64,000 bases of DNA, taken from NCBI GenBank assembly GCA_907164885.2, contig OU015490.1, positions 240,609,674-240,673,673 on the forward strand. The letters run 5' to 3'. Of the stretch, positions 23,944 through 36,251 are shown piece after piece. Position numbers and translations under genes: made by a program. The notes beneath the pieces were generated by a model. It had not been told where the DNA came from, did not search any database, and saw nothing but the letters and a program-made list of their open reading frames with translations. Each line of letters begins with the position of its first letter. Position 1 is the first letter of the stretch. The stretch comes from Dolomedes plantarius. Lineage: Eukaryota; Arthropoda; Arachnida; Araneae; Dolomedidae.

Positions 23944-25802
23944 ATTAATTACACAAAAATATTCATATAAGAAAAATTAGCATGGCAATGCACTTAATAA
24001 AATTAAAAATGCAGTTACACCTGTACAGCCCAATATAGTTTTATTAACAAATTTGGGCAAAAAAAAAATAACGGTTGAAAAAGTGTAAAAATGTTCTTAT
24101 TTAATTTCTAAGGACAAGTATACGAATAATAAAATTCACTAAAAAGTTAAACTTCGGTAATAAATGTAGACGCCCGAAGAAATTAACTCTTCTACGTTAC
24201 CATTTCTAAAAAAAAGTAAAAAAAATAGTGGTATCTGCAAAAAAATAAATAAATAAATATATAGCATATAAACTATTATCCAGAATATAGGGATGTGTGA
24301 ATATGCGTTATTTATTTAAAATTTTACACTAATTTTGAAAATTATGTATTAACATTTAATTGATTTTATTTAAGTAGCAATTAATCGACAAAAATTAGTC
24401 ATTTGTCATTTTATTGAGCATTTTCAAAGACAATCCTTGTTAATTGGAAACGTCATCTCTAAATAAGATGGAAAGAGATTACTCTCCGAGTGAAAAATTC
24501 AGTGAAAGAGGCTCAATGTTTTATTCAATTGGGGTTGTTTAAATAATAAGCTACATATTTAAGGACACCGAGTAAAAAATTTGTAATGTCTAATTATACC
24601 TTTCAAAAAATTTTAAAACTTCCAAACAACTGTCAAAACTTTGTCTTCTCTAGTTTCTAAGGTAATTTTCTTTATTGGAGAGATCCTTTAAACAAGAATG
24701 TATCCTTTAAGACAATAATGAGTGATGAAAGCGTAAATTCTCAAATGATGCTGTAATTTTGATCCAGACTGATGGATAGCATTTGTTTTATAAAAATTTC
24801 CTGTAAAAACTGAAAAAGTGTTTTGTATTTGTCTTTTAATATATTTCGAGGGTCTAAAATATTTGTCCAGAACTTCAACAAAATAATATTCAGATAAAAA
24901 TTTATTGTAACAAAACATTAAACGTTAAATTAATAAATAACATGTGTCATCACGTGTATTTTCATAATATGTGATTGAATTGCTGGTATATTTTCATTGC
25001 TGGAAGATAAAATGCTATTACAAAAAAAAATTGAAATTATTAAAAATATGATAATATATGCAATGATATATGTTTATTTATTATTTCTTATTACACTGCT
25101 AGTAAATTAAATGTAATTTCTGAGTATACTCCTTTTATACAAGCAACTGTTACGAACTGATTAAGGTGAATATTTGACAGAAAATATGGTGAATATTTGA
25201 CATGCAAATTTAAATTTTAAAGATAAAATTTCAATTTGAATTTCAAAGGTTGAAGGACCCAATTTCTTCAGGATACAACAAAATCGCATCATAAATTAGA
25301 ACTGTTTATGGATTTTCTGTTTGTACTCAAAGTTTTCCCTTCTCAGATTATTCCTTTTTGCAGATATTGCTCGCACGGTGTGCGGTTTGTATCTCCGCTC
25401 TCAACGATAATTCTGTATTGACTTTTGAATTTTTAATAGATCTTTTCATAAACTTCATGGAGGATAATATTTTACTAATCTCCAGTCAATTACGGCAAAA
25501 TTTCACACTTGTCTTCACTCGGTGATATGTGGAAATTAAGAAAAAAATTAACCGTTCATATAGTGACACCTTGATAAACGACATCTGTCATTCATACCCC
25601 TTTTTTAAAAACAATCTTGTTACTGTACCTATTGGTTCCAATTTTCCTTTATTATTTAGGGTTTTTAATAAAGATTTCTTTTTATTTATTTAAATACTAG
25701 AATAGACCAGTTGAATATAAATACAACTGTAACAATCAATGAGAAGGTTAACAGTGAAAAAAATAAAATAATTCTTTATTGTTCTAACTGATTACATTTG
25801 GA
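23944..25802. other. Unassigned AT-rich sequence
   Basis: No coding or structural feature was recognised. The open frame at 24688-24918 (minus) has no recognisable domain. Confidence 0.45.
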
Positions 25803-28610
25803 GTATTTAAAACAGTAAATGAAGTTTTGTTTTATGAAAGATTATTTTCTGCTAAAAATTTTAGATTTGAAATGAATAAACATTATCGAATAACTCAAAC
25901 AATTACTAGTAAACCATCCCTATAAGAGGTAAGAATATTTTGTTTAGGGTACTTAAGGTGACCTTTAACAGTATTTAAAGTATTTAAAACAGTAAATGAA
26001 GTTTTGTTTTATGAAAGATTATTTTCTGCTAAAAATTTTAGATTTGAAATGAATAAACATTATCGAATAACTCAAAGAATTACTAGTAAACCATCCCTAT
26101 AAGAGGTAAGAATATTTTGTTTAGGGTACTTAAGGTGACCTTTAACAGTATTTAAAGTATTTAAAACAGTAAATGAAGTTTTGTTTTATGAAAGATTATT
26201 TTCTGCTAAAAATTTTAGATTTGAAATGAATAAACATTATCGAATAACTCAAAGAATTACTAGTAAACCATCCCTATAAGAGGTAAGAATATTTTGTTTA
26301 GGGTACTTAAGGTGACCTTTAACAGTATTTAAAGTATTTAAAACAGTAAATGAAGTTTTGTTTTATGAAAGATTATTTTCTGCTAAAAATTTTAGATTTG
26401 AAATGAATAAACATTATCGAATAACTCAAACAATTACTAGTAAACCATCCCTATAAGAGGTAAGAATATTTTGTTTAGGGTACTTAAGGTGACCTTTAAC
26501 AGTATTTAAAGTATTTAAAACAGTAAATGAAGTTTTGTTTTATGAAAGATTATTTTCTGCTAAAAATTTTAGATTTGAAATGAATAAACATTATCGAATA
26601 ACTCAAAGAATTACTAGTAAACCATCCCTATAAGAGGTAAGAATATTTTGTTTAGGGTACTTAAGGTGACCTTTAACAGTATTTAAAGTATTTAAAACAG
26701 TAAATGAAGTTTTGTTTTATGAAAGATTATTTTCTGCTAAAAATTTTAGATTTGAAATGAATAAACATTATCGAATAACTCAAACAATTACTAGTAAACC
26801 ATCCCTATAAGAGGTAAGAATATTTTGTTTAGGGTACTTAAGGTGACCTTTAACAGTATTTAAAGTATTTAAAACAGTAAATGAAGTTTTGTTTCATGAA
26901 AGATTATTTTCTGCTAAAAATTTTAGATTTGAAATGAATAAACATTATCGAATAACTCAAAGAATTACTAGTAAACCATCCCTATAAGAGGTAAGAATAT
27001 TTTGTTTAGGGTACTTAAGGTGACCTTTAACAGTATTTAAAGTATTTAAAACAGTAAATGAAGTTTTGTTTTATGAAAGATTATTTTCTGCTAAAAATTT
27101 TAGATTTGAAATGAATAAACATTATCGAATAACTCAAAGAATTACTAGTAAACCATCCCTATAAGAGGTAAGAATATTTTGTTTAGGGTACTTAAGGTGA
27201 CCTTAACAGTATTTAAAGTATTTAAAACAGTAAATGAAGTTTTGTTTTATGAAAGATTATTTTCTGCTAAAAATTTTAGATTTGAAATGAATAAACATTA
27301 TCGAATAACTCAAACAATTACTAGTAAACCATCCCTATAAGAGGTAAGAATATTTTGTTTAGGGTACTTAAGGTGACCTTTAACAGTATTTAAAGTATTT
27401 AAAACAGTAAATGAAGTTTTGTTTTATGAAAGATTATTTTCTGCTAAAAATTTTAGATTTGAAATGAATAAACATTATCGAATAACTCAAAGAATTACTA
27501 GTAAACCATCCCTATAAGAGGTAAGAATATTTTGTTTAGGGTACTTAAGGTGACCTTTAACAGTATTTAAAGTATTTAAAACAGTAAATGAAGTTTTGTT
27601 TTATGAAAGATTATTTTCTGCTAAAAATTTTAGATTTGAAATGAATAAACATTATCGAATAACTCAAAGAATTACTAGTAAACCATCCCTATAAGAGGTA
27701 AGAATATTTTGTTTAGGGTACTTAAGGTGACCTTTAACAGTATTTAAAGTATTTAAAACAGTAAATGAAGTTTTGTTTTATGAAAGATTATTTTCTGCTA
27801 AAAATTTTAGATTTGAAATGAATAAACATTATCGAATAACTCAAACAATTACTAGTAAACCATCCCTATAAGAGGTAAGAATATTTTGTTTAGGGTACTT
27901 AAGGTGACCTTTAACAGTATTTAAAGTATTTAAAACAGTAAATGAAGTTTTGTTTTATGAAAGATTATTTTCTGCTAAAAATTTTAGATTTGAAATGAAT
28001 AAACATTATCGAATAACTCAAAGAATTACTAGTAAACCATCCCTATAAGAGGTAAGAATATTTTGTTTAGGGTACTTAAGGTGACCTTTAACAGTATTTA
28101 AAGTATTTAAAACAGTAAATGAAGTTTTGTTTTATGAAAGATTATTTTCTGCTAAAAATTTTAGATTTGAAATGAATAAACATTATCGAATAACTCAAAG
28201 AATTACTAGTAAACCATCCCTATAAGAGGTAAGAATATTTTGTTTAGGGTACTTAAGGTGACCTTTAACAGTATTTAAAGTATTTAAAACAGTAAATGAA
28301 GTTTTGTTTTATGAAAGATTATTTTCTGCTAAAAATTTTAGATTTGAAATGAATAAACATTATCGAATAACTCAAAGAATTACTAGTAAACCATCCCTAT
28401 AAGAGGTAAGAATATTTTGTTTAGGGTACTTAAGGTGACCTTTAACAGTATTTAAAGTATTTAAAACAGTAAATGAAGTTTTGTTTTATGAAAGATTATT
28501 TTCTGCTAAAAATTTTAGATTTGAAATGAATAAACATTATCGAATAACTCAAACAATTACTAGTAAACCATCCCTATAAGAGGTAAGAATATTTTGTTTA
28601 GGGTACTTAA
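25803..28610 (+). repeat. 177-bp satellite array, ~15.9 nearly identical units
   Basis: Units starting GTATTTAAAACAGTAAATG recur every 177 bp from 25803 (next at 25980 and 26157, and so on). Copies are almost identical. The main variable base is in CTCAAA(C/G)AATTAC; from first to last unit it reads C G G C G C G G C G G C G G G C, largely a three-unit (about 531-bp) higher-order period. The unit starting near 26867 has a private T-to-C change (TTTCATGAAAG), and one junction near 27203 has lost a T, giving a 176-bp unit. The low divergence implies recent amplification or homogenisation. The unit length is close to a nucleosome repeat. The array stops abruptly at TTAA 28607-28610. Confidence 0.97.
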
Positions 28611-29333
28611 GGTGACTGCCTACGGAGTCAATTCGAAAAAAAAATTTCAAAGGATTTTTTGATCTTTTACGGTAAAATAGCACTAAAGAATTAAAAAAAA
28701 GGAACAAAAAATTTCCTGTAAATAGCATACTTTTTTATAAATTGCTCAATTTGAAGTAATTTTTAATGAAATTTAGCTAAAACGCGTATCACTCTACACA
28801 AAATCCTAATGTTACTATTTTAATTTCCTTCTCACACATGATACATATGAAAATTATCTTCAAAATGACCTACATTCTAAGAGAAATTTTAAAATGCAAA
28901 AATGATACACGCAATTTTATGTTCCAATATGAAAATTTTTCCCGATTCGTCGTTCCTCTCCTTATAACAGCCCCAAATAAAAAACTATTTTTTATACACC
29001 AATTATTGCACGTCATTTCATTAAAAATAGCATATAAAACATTTTCTGAAAACTTTATCAAATTATATACATTATTATGTGAGATATCATGATAACCGTA
29101 GAGATTTGTGCTAAAAAACATAATTCTTAGAAAAACGCATTTAAAGTTGTTTGTCACTTTAATTTTTTAGCAGATGATGTTTTTTTAAATAGTTATAACC
29201 CTGCTTCTAATTGATGTAGAGTGAAAATCAAAATCGTTTTGAAAAGAGAAAAGATTGAATTACACGATTCTTGCAAAAAAATGAAATTAACCAAAATAAT
29301 CAAAAAATGGCATTTTCAACTTAGGCAGCCACC
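28611..29333. mobile_element. 723-bp MITE flanked by TTAA, ~16-bp inverted ends
   Basis: The left end GGTGACTGCCTACGG and the right end (reverse complement) GGTGGCTGCCTAAG are each bordered outside by TTAA (28607-28610 and 29334-29337). The interior is AT-rich; the open frames at 28838-29157 on both strands have no recognisable domain. TTAA targets are used by piggyBac and Kolobok-type elements; the ends are not CCCTT-type, so this is a different family from the 4509 MITE. The satellite array abuts its left end exactly. Confidence 0.6.
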
Positions 29334-29337
29334 TTAA

Positions 29338-30396
29338 AAATTTGTTTACCCCATGAAAGAAATCAAAATTTTACTTCCGTAAAATAACAATGAATCTTGT
29401 GTTATGTTCACTTACGTTTTCAGTATATTTTATTATTATGTAAATCCTGTTTGCATTTAATTAAAATATTCGCAATATTTTCAGTATCATAACTGTCCTC
29501 GGACGTTGAATCATTAATAAAACATTTTGTTCTTTTAAACAAGAACATAATAAAGGATTCTGCTTTAGTATTTTTATATATAAAGTATGTGAAAGAGGAA
29601 TTTGAAATGATATATAAATTGAATATGTTTTATTCATTAGAAAACTTACCCGAATACGACATTCGCCACACAACCTTTAATTAAAAAAGTTCTAAAGTTT
29701 GGTGGAAAAAGACAAAACTAATTTTAATCTGCCAAAAAACTCTTTTTATTTATGAACCGAAATCTTTGAAACATTTTTTTAAATTGTATTACTAAAAGAA
29801 TTTAAATTTTTAAGATGTTATGCTAAAACACGGAATTTTTATTTTGATTCCCTTCCCTTATTAAAGAAACACCGTGGAGGCAAAAAACTAGTTTCTTTTG
29901 TATTAAACTGTTCCTAAAATTTTCAACTTAAGAAAATGATGTTAGAAAATGAATAAAAAATTATAAAATGTTTTAGTTTTTATTATGATGAATTATGGAT
30001 AAAGAACAAACACATTTTTTTGTACTTTTCTGGGAAGTCCTTTATTAAGGACTGAATATTGAAGAAAAAAATATCAATGTTCTCGTATATCAAAAAAGAG
30101 AAAAATTTCAGTAAAATTCCAGTTTAGAAAATGTACTATGATCTCTATATTTAGAGATAGAAACTATTCATAAAGCTTCAATCTGTTAAAATTAACTTAA
30201 TATCTTTCCTAAAAGAAACAATACAGCACAGCATATAGAACAGCATTTAGAACATTTAGACAGCATTTAGAACAACATTAGTACAGCATTTATAACTTGA
30301 CATTAGTACAGCATTTAGAACTACAATACAGATCTGTGGACGTTAAAATTTATCTTTTTTTTTGCTTTTCATCATAGCGATATGAAAATTTGTACA
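29338..30396. other. Unassigned AT-rich sequence with a small minisatellite
   Basis: At 30222-30322, ACAGCATTTAGAAC-like words repeat about five times (ACAGCATATAGAACAG, CAGCATTTAGAACA, ACAGCATTTAGAACAAC, ACAGCATTTATAACT, ACAGCATTTAGAACTAC). Nothing else was recognised. Confidence 0.5.
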
Positions 30397-30558
30397 TACA
30401 CTCATGGACAAAAAAATTAGCGCACCAAGAAATAATTGCGGGATAGTAACGAAACTTGCAATGAAGGTACATGTCGGGGAGATATGCAAATGATTAGAAA
30501 TGCAGCGTGATTGCGCATTACGTATAGCCGGTAGAGGGTAACATCGTACTCTGTGGAG

Positions 30559-30565
30559 TATAAAA
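30559..30565 (+). promoter_or_regulatory. TATA box of Tc1 element 1
   Basis: TATAAAA lies 62 bp upstream of the transposase ATG (30627), inside the element and downstream of the left inverted repeat. Position and sequence fit a core promoter for the transposase. A matching AATAAA polyadenylation signal lies at 31682-31687, about 30 bp after the stop. Confidence 0.5.
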
Positions 30566-30626
30566 CAGGTAACCAAAGCTTGTTTGAGTGTGCTGAATCA
30601 TTTACAAAGGAAGAGCTGAGATAGAC

Positions 30627-31652
30627 ATGCCATTACGCCGTGTTCAAAGGCAATATAAGCAGTTGTCGCAGTTTGAGAGGGGGAGAATCGTCGGAATGAT
30701 GGAAGCTGGGTGGTCAGCTAGGCGAGTAGCTCGTCAATTAGGCCGCTCTGATTGTGTTGTGAGGAGGTGTTGGGACCAGTGGACCCGAGAGATGTCATGT
30801 ACACGAAGACCAGGCTCAGGACGCCCTCGACAGACCAGTCGTCGAGAAGACCGCCACATCGTAAGAAATGCACGCGTACAGCAAACTGCTCCATCGGCCG
30901 CCATCCAGGCACAGGTAGCACCTTCACTAGGGGGCCTCTGTGTCTTCTCGAACCATACGAAGGCGCTTGGCTGAAGGACAGTTGGTATTGCGGCGCCCAT
31001 TACGTGTGCTGCCCTTGACGCCCACCCATCTACGCCTCCGTTTGGAATTTTGCCGCACACGAGGAAACTGGAATGCATCGGAATGGAACCAGGTCGTCTT
31101 ATGCGACGAATCCAGATTCAATCTCGGCAGTGATGACAATCGTGTTCGTGTGTGGAGAGCCCGTGGTAAACGCGTTAATCCTGCCTTTGCTGTACAGCGA
31201 CAAATCGCTCCCACAGCTGGTGTGATGGTATGGGGTGCAATTGCCTACAATACACGGTCACCCTAGTATTGTTCCGTGGCACCATGACAGTCCAGCGGTA
31301 TGTTCATGAAATCCTGCAACCACATGTGTTGCCACTTATGCAACGGCTCCCAGGAGCCATTTTTCAACAAGACAATGCTCGGCCATATACGGCAAGGGTG
31401 TCACAAGACTGTCTCCGCACTGTTACTACCCTTCCTTGGCCTGCCCGATCCCCAGATTTGTCTCCAATCGAGCATATCTGGGATCATTTGGAACGACGAG
31501 TTGGGCATCCCATGAGTTTGAACGAACTAGAGGAAATGTTACAGCAAATATGGAACGAAATGTCTCAAGACATTATACAGAACTTGTATGACGCAATGCC
31601 CGATCGTATCGCATCGTGCATTCGCGCTAGAGGGGGACCAACGGAGTATTAA
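30627..31652 (+). pseudogene. Tc1-like DDE transposase with two compensating frameshifts
   Basis: The product cuts and pastes the element by binding the inverted repeats. The N-terminus starts at ATG 30627 and has paired helix-turn-helix regions (SQFERGRIVGMMEAGWSARR and the VSSRTIRRRL block) with a GSGRPRQ AT-hook-like linker. Catalytic residues are visible: the first Asp in CDESRFNL, the second in QQDNARPY, the Glu in SPDLSPIEHIW. I count 32 residues between the second Asp and the Glu, not the 34 typical of Tc1. An extra base at about 30930-30939 (a run of five G) shifts the frame forward and a missing C at about 31261 shifts it back, after which the frame runs to TAA at 31650-31652. Net length is about 341 codons, normal for the family. 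No premature stop occurs outside the shifted section. Confidence 0.93.
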
Positions 31653-31809
31653 CTCCTCCGTTCTTTTGCCTTTTTCTCTGAAATAAATTATCCTTTTTCT
31701 TTGATTTTCTTATCATTTACTTATATCAAAGTAGTCATTACGTATGTAAAATTTCGTTTCATTTTGACGACTCCTTCTTCGTGCGCTAATTTTTTTGTCC
31801 ATGAGTGTA

Positions 31810-32499
31810 TATACATTTCATCATAAGTATATAGAATACCTTAAAAAAATTTCCAATCTTATTATAATGTTAAGATTTTTTAAAATTTAAAATTTATAAA
31901 CAACATTTTAAAAGGCTTAAAAGAAATTTCCAATCTTATTATAATTTTAAGATTTTTTTTTAATTTAAAATTTAGAAAGAAAATTTCAAAAGGCTCCTTG
32001 CGACCTTATTTTTGAGATATTTCCTCAATTTTGCATTTCAATCTCTTGAAACTGTATTGCAAACAAATCAGGGTATGAATTATTTAATCCCGACTATTTA
32101 ATCCTCGAATAGTTAATTTTTAAGAGATTATTTTTTCTGAATTCCATCCCGTTTTTTTGCCTTTTAATAAGTTATAAATCAAATTAAATTACCTTAATGA
32201 AGTCGGATTGTAAAATGCATACCCAATTTCTTTATAAACAGTATCAGGATTCTTCATTATCAATTTCATGAATTTTGAACAAAAATTAATTCGCATGGAG
32301 CATTTAAAAAATCTAAAAACCTTGAAAAATCTATGTTGAAAAAGACAGGTTTAAAGCATATTACTACACTTACCTATATTACTTACTTCGTAGAAGCATA
32401 ATAAAGGATTTTTATTTAAAACATTAATTTCGTACTAAGAAATATATTTTTTTACAACAACACAATGAATATTAGAATATAAAAGATTTGCTGAAGTAA
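31810..32499. other. Unassigned AT-rich sequence
   Basis: A ~60-bp imperfect duplication (AAATTTCCAATCTTATTATAAT at 31846-31970, twice, each followed by TTAAGATTTTTT) is the only structure noted. Confidence 0.5.
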
Positions 32500-33150
32500 A
32501 GGTCACGGTCCCCTTAAAAGATTTTGTCTTTGAACTTCTCATCTTGAGTAAATATAACAAAATGTTAGGAACCATAATAAGAAGTAAACGGATATTTTGC
32601 GTAAATTTAAAGCACCAGAATCTGTAGTAATAATGTTTCATTTCTTATTCAAAAACATCTAGCCACTGTCAAAGTTGAATAGTGCGTAAACTATAAAAGG
32701 AAACCTATTCAAACTATTAATAGTGTCATAAAGATTTTCTTTTTAAACTACTCATCTTGATTAAAAAATAACAAAATCTTCACCTAACTATCAGAAATAA
32801 ACAGATATTTTGCGTAAATTTGAAGCACCAAAATATGTAGTAATAATGACTTATTTTTTATTTAAAAACATCTATCCATTGTCAAAATTTAACAGTGTGT
32901 AAACTATAAAAGGAAACATATTCAAATTATTAATAGCACCATAAGGATTTTCTTTTTAAACTCCTCATATTGATTAAAAAATAACAAAATCTTAACCTAA
33001 CTACTTGAAATAAACAGATATTTTACGTAAATTTAAAGCACCAAAATCTGTATTAATCATATTTCATTTCTTATTCATAATCATCTAGCCATTGTCAAAA
33101 TTTAACAGTGTGTAAACTATAAAAGGAAACCTATTCAAACTATTAATATG
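32500..33150. repeat. Tandem repeat, ~204-222 bp unit, about 3 copies
   Basis: GATATTTT(G/A)CGTAAATTT recurs at 32591, 32813 and 33017. Shared blocks include AAAGCACCA.AATCTGTA, CATTTCTTATTCA.AA.CATC and GTAAACTATAAAAGGAAAC. Copies differ at roughly one base in ten. Confidence 0.8.
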
Positions 33151-33409
33151 CGATACTAAACTTGTTTACACGTACAACAGGAAAAATAAGTTTTGGTCGG
33201 AACCCCTATTTGCTATTTTTCCACTCTGTAACGTGGCCATAAATATTCATGTTAGTTATTAAGATGAATTCCTTAATATTCTGCATCACGTACTGAGGTT
33301 GGAATAGCTTAAATAAATCGTGGCTTGTGTAAATTTAGCCGCATGTGGAAAACGGGTTCCCTGACTTATTGAGTTTCTACGCGAGTAAAAGCTAAATTTG
33401 CTAACCGTT

Positions 33410-35710
33410 ATATTACAAAGAGAATTATCAAAACGCATCACGGAAAAACATTATTCAAATAAAATTACATTTTCGAATCTGACCATTAAAAAAAATGTTG
33501 TATGAGCAATTTAGGGTGAGAAAGTTTCATATATTTTGGTTATTATATTGCATGTATATTTCGTTTCTAACATTATTTATATACCCATTTAATGAAAATG
33601 AAAAAAATCTATTGCGAACATAAAAAGTCTTTCATATTTTCATTAATTCCTAAAAAATTATAAGTAAGCATAAAATAGAAAAGGATCAAAACGCATCAAG
33701 GAAAAATTATTCAGATAAAATTGCATTTTCGAATCTGACTATAAAAAAAATGTTGTATGAGTAATTTAGGGTGAGAAAGTTTGATATATTTGGTTATTAT
33801 ATTGCATGTATATTTCGTTTCTAACATTATTTATATACTCATTTAATGAAAATGAAAAAAAAAAACTATTGCAAACATAAAAAGTCTTTCATATTTTCAT
33901 TAATTCCTAAACCATTATAAGTAAGCATAAAATAGAAAAGTATCAAAACGCATCAAGGAAAAATTATTCAGATAAAATTGCATTTTCGAATCTGACTATA
34001 AAAAAAATGTTGTATGAGTAATTTAGAGTGAGTAAGTTTGATATATTTTGGTTATTATATAACATAATATATTTCATAGTTAACATTATTTAAATATTCA
34101 TTTAACGAAAATAAAAAATCTAATGCAAATATAAAAAGTCTTTCACATTTTCACTAATTCCTAAAACATTATAAGAAAGTATGAAATACAAAAGAATCAA
34201 ACCGCATCACGGAAAAACATTATTCAAATAAAATTGCATTTTCGAATGTCACCATTAAAAATAATGTTGTATGAGTAATTTAGAGTGAGAAAGTTTGATA
34301 TTTTTTGGATATTATTTTGCATAATATATTTAATTTCTAACTTTATTTAAATATTCATTTAATGAAAATTAAAAAAAAATCTATTGTAAGCATAAAAAGT
34401 CTTTCACATTTTCATTAATTCCTAAAACATTATAAGTAAGCATAAAATAGAAAAGTATCAATACGGATCACGGAAAAAAATTTTCATATAAAATTGCATG
34501 TTCGATTCTGACCATAAAAAAATGTTGTATGAGTAATTTAGAGTGAGTCAGTTTGATATTTTTTGCTTATTATATAATATAATATATTTCATAGTTAACA
34601 TTATTTAAATATCCATTTAATGAAAAAAAATAATGCAAATATAAAAAGTGCTTCACATTTTCACTAATTCCTAAAACATTATTAGTAAGTATAAAATAGA
34701 AATGTATCAAAACGCATCACGGAAAAACATTATTCAAATAAAATTGCATCTTCGAATCTGACCATTAAAAAAATGTTGTATGAGTAATTTAGAGAGTGTA
34801 AGTTTGATGTTTGATGTTTTTTTAGTATTTAGTTATATAATATCTTTCATGACTATTTCGATAGTCATTTAACGAAAATAAAATATTTTATACAAATATA
34901 AAAAATCCTTCACACTTCCGCTAATTCCTGAAACAATATAAGTAAGCATAAAATAGAAAAGTATAAATACGGATCACGGAAAAAAATATTCAAATTAAAT
35001 TGCATTTTCGGATCTGACCATAAAAAAATATTGTATAAGTAATTTGGAGAGTGTAAGTTTGATATTTTTGGGTTATTTTATAACGTAATATCTTTAATAG
35101 CTAACATTATTTAAATATTCATTGAACGAATATAAAATATCCCACGCAAATATAAACGTTATTTCACATTTTTACTAATTACTAAAACATTATAAGTAAG
35201 CATAAAATAGAAAAGTATCGAAACATATCCCGGAAAAACACCATCCAAATGAAATTGAACTTTCGAATCTGACCATAAAAAATGTTGCATGAGTAATTTA
35301 GAAAGTGTAAGTCTGACATTTTTTTGGTATTTTGTTATATAATATCTGCCATCGCTATTTCGATTATTTCGATATTCATTTATTTAAAATAAAATAACTA
35401 TTGCAAATTTTTAAAAAATCCACATTTTAACTAATTCCTAAAACATTAAGTGTAAGCATAAAATAGAAATGTATCAAAACGGACCACGGAAAAACAATTT
35501 TTAAATGAAATTGCATTTTGGAATTTGAGCATAAAAATGTTGCATGAGTAATTTAGAAAGTATACGTTTGATATTTTTTGTTATTTTGTAACATATGTTT
35601 CATAGCTAGAATTTTTTTCCATATTCCTTTAACGAAAATAAAATAGCTATTGCAAATATAAAAATTCATTCATATTTTCAGTAATCCCCAAAACTTTTTA
35701 AGTAAGCATA
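33410..35710. repeat. Old tandem array, ~256-bp unit, about 9 copies
   Basis: Variants of ATCAAAACGCATCACGGAAA recur at about 33429, 33687, 33944, 34198, 34459, 34708, 34965, 35219 and 35475 (spacings 249-261). Each unit also has CATTTTCGAATCTGACCAT, AATGTTGTATGAGTAATTTA, TAACATTATTTAAATATTCA and ATTCCTAAAACATTATAAGT. Divergence is greater toward the right end, fitting decay from that side or homogenisation at the left. AT content is extreme and there is no coding. Confidence 0.9.
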
Positions 35711-36192
35711 AAATGCTGTGTAGTTTTAAATTCATATTTTTATTTAATTTGACAGGATATATCGAATTTACACCGTTAATTAACAATTTTTTTATATATT
35801 TAATTTTAAGTGGAGTTTTATACAATAGGATTAACAATTTTAAAATGCTTTTAGGAACTGTGTTTATAATATACAGCACAGAATTATTCATAATATTGAA
35901 AATGATGTTCTAGACAAACTATGACAAAATAATTCTGTAGTCCAAATAAAGAATATGTCATTTATTGTAGATGTTTAAAATATGAAAACTTGAACTGTAG
36001 CTACACGTCCTACAATAAAGTAATAAATAGTTTTATGGCATTGCTTACTGGAATTTTAATAACTTTTAATCCTCATTTTAAATACTAAGTTACATACATT
36101 ATCTGATTGTAACTCTTGATCAAATTTTGCGGGCTGTCCTTCAGTGAATGTTAAACTAGTTTACAATAATATGAAATAAGGCTTGTTCACGT

Positions 36193-36196
<4 letters not shown>
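35711..36196. other. Unassigned AT-rich sequence
   Basis: Short open frames on both strands (35670-35913) are hydrophobic because of AT-rich codons and show no domain. Confidence 0.5.
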
Positions 36197-36231
<35 letters not shown>

Positions 36232-36251
36232 TAATATATATATATATATCT
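36197..36251. repeat. (TA)n microsatellite
   Basis: Two TA runs separated by CACATTAA. Confidence 0.95.

Larger units (their letters stand above)
30399..31807 (+). mobile_element. Full-length Tc1-like transposon (element 1)
   Basis: The element has perfect 27-bp terminal inverted repeats starting CACTCATGGACAAAAAAATT and ending in AGCGCAC (30399-30425 and 31781-31807), flanked by TA at 30397-30398 and 31808-31809. Its length of 1409 bp with a single transposase frame is normal for Tc1-like elements. GC content is clearly higher than in the surroundings, as expected for an incoming element. The perfect repeats argue for recent insertion, while the coding region carries two frameshifts. Confidence 0.97.

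Noticed and set aside
25803..28610. CRISPR-like array
   Set aside because: Units are contiguous 177-bp tandem copies without short repeats separated by unique spacers, in a eukaryotic genome.
30718..31214. Minus-strand and alternate-frame open frames over Tc1 element 1
   Set aside because: Shadows of the transposase; its catalytic motifs lie on the plus strand in the frames described.
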